From Planctomycetota bacterium (GTDB lineage Bacteria > Planctomycetota > Planctomycetia > Gemmatales > Gemmataceae), in NCBI GenBank assembly GCA_016191165.1, contig JACPPF010000115.1, positions 31,440 to 95,439 of the forward strand: a DNA stretch of 64,000 bases. The letters run 5' to 3'. Under the pieces are notes generated by a model. It saw only the letters and a program-made list of their open reading frames with translations, did no database searches and was not told the origin of the DNA. Position numbers and translations under genes: made by a program. The stretch's first letter is position 1; each line of letters starts with the position of its first letter. Positions 1 to 8,468 of this stretch are shown in pieces.

Positions 1-2
1 TC

Positions 3-3000
3 ATCGCCGGCTCCGGGACCGGCACGCTCGACGTGATCAACAGCACCAACGTTTCCATGCTCGGCGGGTCCGGGCAGTCCACCCTGTCGGCCACCGGCGG
101 GTCCAGCATTACCATGTTCGGCGGCGCCGGCGATGACTCGCTCACCGCGTCGGGCGCCACGTCCGTGACCATGATCGGCGGAACCGGCGGCGACACGCTG
201 TCCGCGACCGATGTCTCAGGCCTGCTCCTGGGTGGCGGCGCGGGCAACACGACTCTGACCGCGTCGGGCGGGTCCAGCATCACCATGTTCGGCGGCGCCG
301 GTGACGACTCTCTGAGCTCCAGCAGCGGAACCTCGGTCACCCTGGTCGGCGGCGCCTCCGGCGATACGTTGACCGCCGTCAACGGCACCAACGTGCTCTT
401 GCAGTCAGGTAACTCCACCCTGCCGACGACGTTGCCGGGCACGACCGCGCCGGGCAACGTCCTGTCGTCCACCGGAGGCAGCAGCATCACCATGTTCGGC
501 GGCGCCGGCGTGGACTCTCTGACCGCATCGGGCGGCACCTCCATCACGCTCATCGGCGGGTCCGGCTATGACTCGCTCACCGCCGTCGATGCCAACTCCG
601 TTTTGCTTCAAGCGGGAACGTCCACCTTGCCCACCGTACCCGGCGGGACCGCGCCCGGTAGCACGCTCGCCACTTCCGGCGGCTCCAGCATCACCATGTT
701 CGGCGGCGCCGGCGACGACTCCCTGACCGCGACCGGCGGCACGGGCATCACGATGGTCGGCGGCACCGGGCTGGACAGTTTGACCAGCGTGGACGCAACC
801 AACGTCTGGCTTCAGGCCGGCGACCCGACGATCGCTCCGCCCGTCGGCACAGCCAATCCGGGCGCCGTCGTCACCGTCAGCGGTGGGTCCAGCATCACCA
901 TGTTCGGCGGCGCCGGCGACGACTCCTTGACGGCGACCGGTGGCACCGGCATCACCCTGCTCGGCGGCTCAGGCCAGGACAGCCTCGCCGCCACCAACTC
1001 GGTCGACGTTCTGCTTCAGGCCGGCAACCCGACCACGCCCGGTCTGCCAACCCTGCCCAACAGCCTGCTCAGCACGACAGGCGGTTCCAGTATCACCATG
1101 TTCGGCGGCGCCGGCGCCGACTCGCTCAGCGCGACGGGCGGCACCAGCGTCACTCTCATCGGCGGCTCGGGCGGCGATTCCTTGACCGCCACGAATTCGA
1201 CCAGCGTCCTCTTGCAGGCTGGCGATCCTACCGTTTCAGGCGGTTCCGGCGACATGCTCGCCACCACGGGCGGTTCGAGCATCACCATGTTCGGCGGCGC
1301 CGGCGACGATTCGCTGTCCTCGACCGGCGGCACCAGCGTCACCCTCGTTGGCGGCACCGGGGCCGATTCCTTGACGAGCACCGCGGGCACCAGCGTGCTG
1401 CTCGCCGGGGGCGACGGTCCGAGCACTCTCACCGCCATCGACGGCACTGCGGTGTCGTTGCTCGGCGGTTCTGGAGACGCCACGCTCACCGCCACCGGGG
1501 GCTCGAGCATCACCATGTTCGGCGGCGCCGGCGATGACTCCCTGACCGCATCCGGCGGCACCAGCGTCACCATGATCGCAGGCACCGGCAATGACACGCT
1601 CACCGCCCTGGGCGGCGGCAACACCGCCCTGGCGGGCGGCGCCGGCAATGCCACCCTGACCGCGTCCGGCGGCTCCAGCATCACCATGTTCGGCGGCGCC
1701 GGCGATGACTCCCTGACCGCCTCGGCCGGCACCGGCATCACCATGATCGGCGGCGCCGGCAATGACACCGTCACGGCCGTCGATGTCAACACCCTCGTCC
1801 TGGGCGGCAGCACCGGCAACACCACGCTGACCGCGTCCGGCGGCTCCAGCATCACCATGTTCGGCGGCGCCGGCGATGACTCCCTCCTTGCCTCCGGCGG
1901 AACCTCGGTGACCATGATCGGCGGCGCCGGCAGCGACTCGCTGACGGCCATCGATCCAGCTGACATCCTGATGCAGGCCAGCGTATCTCCGACGCCCGCC
2001 AACCCCGGGCCCGGCAACACGTTGACCGTCAGCGGCGGGTCCAGCATCACCATGTTCGGCGGCTCAGGCGATGATTCCCTCACCGCTTCCGGCGGCACCG
2101 GCATCACCATGGTCGGCGGCACGGGCAACGATTCGCTCACCGCGCTCGACAGCACCGAGGTCCTCCTCCAGGCCGGCAACCCGACCGCGCCACCACCCAC
2201 CGGACCGGCCAACGTCCTCACCGTCTCCGGCGGGTCCAGCATCACCATGTTCGGCGGCGCTGGCGATGATTCCTTGACCGCTACCGCGGGCACCGGCATC
2301 ACCATGGTCGGCGGCACCGGCAACGACACCCTGACCGCGGCCGATGTCTCTACCCTCCTCCTGGGCGCAGGCACAGGCAATGCTACCCTTGCCTCCTCCG
2401 GCGGGTCCAGCATCACCATGTTCGGCGGCGCCGGCGACGACTCGCTCAGCGCCACCGGCGGCACCTCCGTCACCCTCGTCGGCGGCACCGGAAGCGATTC
2501 TCTGGCCACCGCCAACTCCGTCAACGTCCTGATCCTGGCCGGCGATCCCACCGTGCCCGGCGGCGGACAGACGCTGACTGCCTCCGGCGGCTCCAGCATC
2601 ACCAGGCGCGGCGCCGCCGGCGACGACTCGCTCAGCGCCACCGGCGGCACTTCCGTCACCCTCGTCGGCGGCACCGGAAGCGATTCTCTGGCCACGACCA
2701 ACTCCGTCAACGTTCTGATTCAAGCCGGCGATCCCACGGTCCCGGGCGGCACCAGCCTCGCCTCCACCGGCGGGTCCAGCATCACCATGTTCGGCGGCGC
2801 CGGTGATGATTCCTTGACCGCGACCGGCGGCACGTCCGTCACCCTCGTCGGCGGCGCCGGCAACGATTCCCTGGTGGTCACCGATTCCGTCAACACCCTG
2901 CTACAGGTCGGTTCACCCACCGTCCCCGGCGGCGGCAGCACCCTCGCTTCGACCGGCGGGTCCAGTATCACCATGTTCGGCGGCGCCGGCGACGACTCCT

Positions 3001-6000
3001 TGACCTCCTCCGGCGGCACCTCGGTCACGATGATCGGCGGCACGGGCAACGACTCACTCGCCACCACCGATTCCACAAATGTCGGCATCCAGGCCGGCAC
3101 GCCCACCGTCCCCGGCGGCGGGAGCAACCTCGCCTCCACCGGCGGGTCCAGCATCACCATGTTCGGCGGCGCCGGCGACGACTCCTTGACCTCCTCCGGC
3201 GGCACCTCCGTCACCATGATCGGCGGCACCGGCAACGACTCACTCGCCACCGCCGATTCCTCCAACGTCGGCATGCAGGGCGGCACGTCCACCGTCCCCG
3301 GCGGCGGCAGCACCCTCGCCTCCACCGGCGGGTCCAGCATCACCATGTTCGGCGGCGCTGGCGACGATTCCTTGACCTCCTCCGGTAGCACCTCCGTCAC
3401 CATGCTCGGCGGCGCCGGCAACGACTCACTCGCCACCACCGATTCCTCCAACGTCGGAATGCAAGCTGGCACGCCAACGGTGCCCGGCGGCGGCAGCACC
3501 CTCGCCTCCACCGGCGGGTCCAGCATCACCATGTTCGGCGGCGCCGGCGACGATTCCTTGACCTCCTCCGGCGGCACCTCCGTCACCATGCTCGGCGGCA
3601 CCGGCAACGACTCACTCGCCACCACCGATTCCACCAACGTCGGCATGCAGGCCGGCACGCCCACCGTCCCCGGCGGCGGCAGCACCCTCGCCTCCACCGG
3701 CGGGTCCAGCATCACCATGTTCGGCGGCGCTGGCGACGATTCCTTGACCTCCTCCGGCGGCACCACCTCGTCCGGCGGCACCTCCGTCACCATGCTCGGC
3801 GGCACGGGCAATGATTCGCTCGCTTCCAGCGATTCATCCAACGTCGGCATGCAAGCTGGCACGCCCACCGTCCCCGGCGGCGGCAGCACCCTCGCCTCCA
3901 CCGGCGGGTCCAGCATCACCATGTTCGGCGGCGCCGGCGACGACTCGCTCACCGCCACCGGGGGCACCTCCGTCACCATGGTCGGCGGCGCCGGCAACGA
4001 CTCCCTCGCCTCCTCCGATCCCACCGTCGGCCCGGCCGGGTCTGGCCTGGTCATCATCGGCGGCACCGGCAACAACACACTCTCCGTATCCGGCGGGTCC
4101 AGCATCACCATGTTCGGCGGGGCAGGCGACGATTCGCTCCTCTCCTCCGGCGGCACCTCGGTCACCATGATCGGCGGCGCCGGTAGTGACTCGCTTACCG
4201 CCGACAGCGGCACCGGCGTCGTTCTGCAGGGCGGCCCCGACCCGAGCCTGCTCAACGCGATCGGCGGCACCGGCGTCCTCCTGCTCGCCGGGCAAGGCGA
4301 CGCGACCCTTTCCGCTTCCGGCGGCTCCAGCATCACCATGTTCGGCGGCGCCGGTGATGACTCCCTGACCGCCTCGGGCGGCACCTCCGTCACCATGATC
4401 GGCGGCGCCGGCAACGATTCGCTCTCCACCACTGATTCCTCCAACGTCGGCATGCAGGCCGGTACCCCCACCGTCCCCGGCGGCGGCAGTACGCTCGCCT
4501 CCACCGGCGGTTCCAGCATCACCATGTTCGGCGGCGCCGGCGACGACTCGCTCAGCGCCACCGGCGGCACTTCGGTCACGTTGATCGGCGGCACGGGCAA
4601 CGATTCCCTCGCCTCCTCGGGCAACACCGGCGTCACCCTCATTGGCGGCGCCGGCAGCAGCACGCTGTCTTCCTCCGGCGACAACACCGCCACCCTGCAA
4701 AACGGCGGCTCCCAGCCCGGCGTCCTCTCCTCCACCGGCGGTTCCAGCATCACCATGTTCGGCGGCGCAGGCAACGATACCCTCTCCGCCACCGGCGGCG
4801 ACGGCGTTTTCCTCTATGGACTGGAAGGCAACAACCTCTACCAGATCACCGGCACTGCCACCGATCCGATCGTCGTTCACCTCAACGACCTCGCGACTTT
4901 TGGCAGCAAGCTCGCCTCGACCGACAGCAAGACCGTTGGCATCAACACCATCCTGTTCCCCAATGTCACCGCCGGCATTCACCTCGACCTGAGCAACGCC
5001 TCCAACGGAGCCGCCGCGGTCAATCCCGGCGACCCGGGATCGCCTCAGGAAGTTGCCCCAGGCATCACGCTGTCCCTCACGGGGCAGTTCCAGAATGTCG
5101 CCGGCACGCCAGGCAGCGACTTCATCAAGGGCAACGCCTCCAGCAACATCCTCTGGGGCGGACTCGGCGGCAATGATACACTCGTCGGCGGCAGCGGATC
5201 GGCCACGCTCCTGTCCGGGTCTGGCAACGATTCGCTGATCGCCGGCGCCGGCGGCACCACCTTCCGCTTCGACCCCGTCTTCGCCCCCGGCGGCTTCGGC
5301 AGCGATGCCATCGACCCGCCCGCTCCCGGCGCGCTCAACGTCCTCGATTTCTCCGCCCTCCCCAGCGGCGTCAACATCAACCTGGCCACCAGCGCCGCCC
5401 AGCTTGTCAATGCCTCCACCAACCTGACCTTGACCCTCGAAGAACCCGACACCATCCATGCCGTCATCGACAGCGCCTTTGACGACAACATCACGGGCAA
5501 CAGCGTCGGCAACCAGTTCTTCGTCAACCGCGGCAATGACACCTTCACCGGCGGCGGCGGACGTGACACCTTCCACTTCGCCGGCGCCGACCTGGGCAGC
5601 AAACTCATCAACGAAACCTCGACCGGCAACGCCTTGAACTTCCTTGACTTCGCCGCTCCGATTGCGCTCGACCTGGGTCTTTCGACCACGCAGCAGGTCA
5701 GTCAAAACCTGGCCGGCAACCTGGCGCTCACCTTGACCAACCCGCTCGCCTTCGACAATGTCATCGGCACGCGCTTCTCCGACACCATCACGGCCGGCAA
5801 TCAGCCCAACGTCACCCTCCTCGGCGCCGGCGGCGGCGATCATTTGACCGCGGGCGCGGGCGACGCCTACCTCCAGGGAAACATCACCCAGGTCGTCTTC
5901 GTCGATTTCGGCCAGCCCGCCCCGAATCGACATGTCTACACGCCAACCGAGAAGGCCGCGATCCTTGACGGGCTTACGTCCCTGTTCGGGCCGTTCAATT

Positions 6001-8468
6001 ATTTCTTCACGACCGACGAGACCACCGCCCGCCAGGTCGCCCAGCTTCCCGATGGCCGCTTTGCGACGGGCAGGTATGCGACTTTGCGCATCAACCAGGG
6101 CCTGGCCGGCGGCGCGGCGAGCGACCTCGATCCGGGCAATACCACCCTGGGCGGGGTGGTGCTGGTCAACGTCAATCCGTTCCTCGGCGAACGAGCCGGA
6201 CTCGTTTCCGCGTCGAGTGCCAATGTCGTCGGCCTCACCCTCACGATTGCCGCCCACGAACTGGGCCATCTCGTCGGCCTGCAGCACCAGGACGCCTTTG
6301 GCCCAATCGGCTCGGGCATCTACACGGGAGTCGATCCGACTGACTTTACGCCCCCGTATGACGGACCAGTTGACGCGACCGAAACCCCGCACGACATCAT
6401 GGCGTCGCCCGACTCGGTCGGTTCGACGCTGTTCGACGCCGCCAGCGGCACCTACCTCGGCGCGCGCGCCGCCATCAAGCTGGCGTTCAACGACAACGGC
6501 ACGACGCTCAATCAGCAAGCCCTGCCGGTCACACCGGTCGGTGTCTCGACCGTGCTGAACCTCCCGACCGGGCCGGTGCCGTTCACCATCCCCAGCGCGT
6601 TCGTTTTGGGCGACCTGCCCGCCCTGGCCGTGCCCAACACGCTCGGCGCGTCGGCGCAGGACTACGGCCAACCTCTCGTCGTCACCGCCGTCGCCGTCAA
6701 TGGCACGGTCGTTGGCACGCAGGCCGATTTCTATTCGTTTACCGGCCACGCCGGCCAGAAGATGAGCTTCCAGGTCATCAGCGTCAACAACACCTCGAAC
6801 CCGCGCGCGTTCCTGTCCGAACTGGTGCTCGTGAGCCCATCAGGTCAGGTGATCGCCTACAACGCTGGCGGCTTCGAATCGCCCGATGCCACGCTCCTTG
6901 ACGTGGTGCTCCCCGAAGACGGAACCTATATTGTCGGCCTCGATTCGCTTCACTTTGTCCCCGCAGGCGATTACCAGCTCTTCCTCTTCAGCTACGCCAC
7001 CGGCCCGACCACGGGCGGAGGCGATACGCTTGTCGGCGGCGCCGGCAACGTCACCCTCGTCGGCGGGTCCGGCTACGACCTCTTCACCTTCCTGCCTGGC
7101 TCCCAGGGCAACGCCACCGTTTTTGGCGGCTCTGGACAGGACATCGTTGACATCCTCAACTCGCCACGCGAACATGTCACCGCGTTCGGCAACATCCAGA
7201 TTCTCGCGCCCGTCACCACGGCCACCGCCGTGACGACGGATTCCACGCCCAACCCGGCTTCCTACGGCGAACTGGTGACGTTCACCGCAACTGTGACCGC
7301 CGACGATTTGTCCACGCCGACGGGCGTGGTCCAGTTCTTCGATCAAACCACCCAGAACGTGCTGGGCGTTGCGACCCTCGACGCGCAGGGACAGGCCACG
7401 ATTCAGATCGACACGCTCTCGGCCGGTTCGCACGTCATCGTCGCCTATTTCACGACCGACGCCCCGACGGCCTACGATGACAGCGTCAGCCTCGCCCACA
7501 CCGAGGTCATCGACCCCACCGCCTTGACCGTGACCGTTGACGCCGACGCCGACACCGCCTTCATCGATCCGTTCACCCGAATTTACGGCTCAGCCAACCC
7601 GACGTTCGGTGTTCGCTATGACGGCTTCGTTCTCGGCGAGGATGCCTCGTTCCTGGGCGGAGCGCTGACCTTCACCACCAGCGCCTTGATCGACAGCGAT
7701 GTCGGCGCCTACGCCGTCAGCGCCGCGGGCTTGACCTCCAGCAACTACATCATCACCTTCGTGGCCGGCAGCCTCGCGATTACCCCCGCGCAGCTCACCA
7801 TCACCGCCAGCGGCGAGGATCGCCCCTACGATTCCAGTACCGCCGCCACCGTCACGCTCTCGGACAATCGCCTTTTCAGCGACGTGTACACAATCACTTA
7901 CGCCGACGCCAGCTTCGACGATAAAAACGTCGGCAACGGCAAAAACGTCTCCGTCACCGGCATCGCCATCAGCGGCGCCGATGCGGGCAACTACACCTTC
8001 AACACCGCGGCAACCACGACCGCGAATATCACGACGACGCCAGCGTCACGCTCACCACCGACGCCTTCAGCGGCGACGACCTCACCGCGACCTACACCGA
8101 TGCCAGCTTCGACGATAAAAACGTCGGCAACGGCAAAAACGTCTCCGTCACCGGCATCGCCATCAGCGGCGCCGATGCGGGCAACTACACCTTCAACACC
8201 GCGGCAACCACGACCGCGAATATCACCCGCGCGGAATTGTACATCACGCCGGATGCCGACCCGAATACGCCAGCCGACGATCCCTTTACCAAGGTGTATG
8301 GCAGCGCGAACCCTAGTTTCTTCGTTCGTTACGATGGCTTCGTCGGCGGCGAGGACGCTTCGGTCCTGGCCGGCACGCTCTTTATCAATTCCAGCGCCAC
8401 CCAGTTCAGCGAAGTGGGCAACACCTACGCCGTGGAGGCGAGTGGCCAAACGGCGGCCAACTACCTGA
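3..8468 (+). CDS. Giant repetitive surface/secreted protein, N-terminal part: GGSSITMFGGAGDDSL repeats, metzincin-like HELGHLVGLQHQD, PPC-like, bacterial Ig-like and MBG-like domains; 5' end lies outside the window; last ~140 codons are out of frame
   Basis: Frame is open from base 3 (IAGSGTGTLDVINSTNV...). Repeats and HExxHxxGxxHxD motif seen in translation. Frame is lost near 8030-8045. Confidence 0.85.
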   Translation: MAGSGTGTLDVINSTNVSMLGGSGQSTLSATGGSSITMFGGAGDDSLTASGATSVTMIGGTGGDTLSATDVSGLLLGGGAGNTTLTASGGSSITMFGGAGDDSLSSSSGTSVTLVGGASGDTLTAVNGTNVLLQSGNSTLPTTLPGTTAPGNVLSSTGGSSITMFGGAGVDSLTASGGTSITLIGGSGYDSLTAVDANSVLLQAGTSTLPTVPGGTAPGSTLATSGGSSITMFGGAGDDSLTATGGTGITMVGGTGLDSLTSVDATNVWLQAGDPTIAPPVGTANPGAVVTVSGGSSITMFGGAGDDSLTATGGTGITLLGGSGQDSLAATNSVDVLLQAGNPTTPGLPTLPNSLLSTTGGSSITMFGGAGADSLSATGGTSVTLIGGSGGDSLTATNSTSVLLQAGDPTVSGGSGDMLATTGGSSITMFGGAGDDSLSSTGGTSVTLVGGTGADSLTSTAGTSVLLAGGDGPSTLTAIDGTAVSLLGGSGDATLTATGGSSITMFGGAGDDSLTASGGTSVTMIAGTGNDTLTALGGGNTALAGGAGNATLTASGGSSITMFGGAGDDSLTASAGTGITMIGGAGNDTVTAVDVNTLVLGGSTGNTTLTASGGSSITMFGGAGDDSLLASGGTSVTMIGGAGSDSLTAIDPADILMQASVSPTPANPGPGNTLTVSGGSSITMFGGSGDDSLTASGGTGITMVGGTGNDSLTALDSTEVLLQAGNPTAPPPTGPANVLTVSGGSSITMFGGAGDDSLTATAGTGITMVGGTGNDTLTAADVSTLLLGAGTGNATLASSGGSSITMFGGAGDDSLSATGGTSVTLVGGTGSDSLATANSVNVLILAGDPTVPGGGQTLTASGGSSITRRGAAGDDSLSATGGTSVTLVGGTGSDSLATTNSVNVLIQAGDPTVPGGTSLASTGGSSITMFGGAGDDSLTATGGTSVTLVGGAGNDSLVVTDSVNTLLQVGSPTVPGGGSTLASTGGSSITMFGGAGDDSLTSSGGTSVTMIGGTGNDSLATTDSTNVGIQAGTPTVPGGGSNLASTGGSSITMFGGAGDDSLTSSGGTSVTMIGGTGNDSLATADSSNVGMQGGTSTVPGGGSTLASTGGSSITMFGGAGDDSLTSSGSTSVTMLGGAGNDSLATTDSSNVGMQAGTPTVPGGGSTLASTGGSSITMFGGAGDDSLTSSGGTSVTMLGGTGNDSLATTDSTNVGMQAGTPTVPGGGSTLASTGGSSITMFGGAGDDSLTSSGGTTSSGGTSVTMLGGTGNDSLASSDSSNVGMQAGTPTVPGGGSTLASTGGSSITMFGGAGDDSLTATGGTSVTMVGGAGNDSLASSDPTVGPAGSGLVIIGGTGNNTLSVSGGSSITMFGGAGDDSLLSSGGTSVTMIGGAGSDSLTADSGTGVVLQGGPDPSLLNAIGGTGVLLLAGQGDATLSASGGSSITMFGGAGDDSLTASGGTSVTMIGGAGNDSLSTTDSSNVGMQAGTPTVPGGGSTLASTGGSSITMFGGAGDDSLSATGGTSVTLIGGTGNDSLASSGNTGVTLIGGAGSSTLSSSGDNTATLQNGGSQPGVLSSTGGSSITMFGGAGNDTLSATGGDGVFLYGLEGNNLYQITGTATDPIVVHLNDLATFGSKLASTDSKTVGINTILFPNVTAGIHLDLSNASNGAAAVNPGDPGSPQEVAPGITLSLTGQFQNVAGTPGSDFIKGNASSNILWGGLGGNDTLVGGSGSATLLSGSGNDSLIAGAGGTTFRFDPVFAPGGFGSDAIDPPAPGALNVLDFSALPSGVNINLATSAAQLVNASTNLTLTLEEPDTIHAVIDSAFDDNITGNSVGNQFFVNRGNDTFTGGGGRDTFHFAGADLGSKLINETSTGNALNFLDFAAPIALDLGLSTTQQVSQNLAGNLALTLTNPLAFDNVIGTRFSDTITAGNQPNVTLLGAGGGDHLTAGAGDAYLQGNITQVVFVDFGQPAPNRHVYTPTEKAAILDGLTSLFGPFNYFFTTDETTARQVAQLPDGRFATGRYATLRINQGLAGGAASDLDPGNTTLGGVVLVNVNPFLGERAGLVSASSANVVGLTLTIAAHELGHLVGLQHQDAFGPIGSGIYTGVDPTDFTPPYDGPVDATETPHDIMASPDSVGSTLFDAASGTYLGARAAIKLAFNDNGTTLNQQALPVTPVGVSTVLNLPTGPVPFTIPSAFVLGDLPALAVPNTLGASAQDYGQPLVVTAVAVNGTVVGTQADFYSFTGHAGQKMSFQVISVNNTSNPRAFLSELVLVSPSGQVIAYNAGGFESPDATLLDVVLPEDGTYIVGLDSLHFVPAGDYQLFLFSYATGPTTGGGDTLVGGAGNVTLVGGSGYDLFTFLPGSQGNATVFGGSGQDIVDILNSPREHVTAFGNIQILAPVTTATAVTTDSTPNPASYGELVTFTATVTADDLSTPTGVVQFFDQTTQNVLGVATLDAQGQATIQIDTLSAGSHVIVAYFTTDAPTAYDDSVSLAHTEVIDPTALTVTVDADADTAFIDPFTRIYGSANPTFGVRYDGFVLGEDASFLGGALTFTTSALIDSDVGAYAVSAAGLTSSNYIITFVAGSLAITPAQLTITASGEDRPYDSSTAATVTLSDNRLFSDVYTITYADASFDDKNVGNGKNVSVTGIAISGADAGNYTFNTAATTTANITTTPASRSPPTPSAATTSPRPTPMPASTIKTSATAKTSPSPASPSAAPMRATTPSTPRQPRPRISPARNCTSRRMPTRIRQPTIPLPRCMAARTLVSSFVTMASSAARTLRSWPARSLSIPAPPSSAKWATPTPWRRVAKRRPTT
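100..4790 (+). repeat. ~25 tandem units (about 130-230 bp) carrying the near-invariant DNA motif ggcgggtccagcatcaccatgttcggcggcgccggcgacgactc
   Basis: Direct reading of DNA and protein; 24 canonical SSITMFGG units plus one divergent unit near 2600. Confidence 0.9.
7908..8227 (+). repeat. Direct repeat of ~127 bp (ga[c/t]gccagcttcgacgataaaaacgtcggcaac...gaatatcac), second copy offset by 194 bp
   Basis: ataaaaacgt at 7921 and 8115; 194 is not a multiple of 3. Confidence 0.9.

Noticed and set aside
100-4790. CRISPR array interpretation of the repeated motif
   Set aside because: Repeats are coding, in frame, with unequal coding spacers; no cas genes and no palindromic repeat structure.
1016-6749. 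Long antisense ORFs (564, 690, 971 aa) opposite the repeat gene
   Set aside because: Shadow frames of a high-GC tandem repeat lacking stops; Pro/Val/Ser- or Gly/Ala-rich translations with no independent domain.
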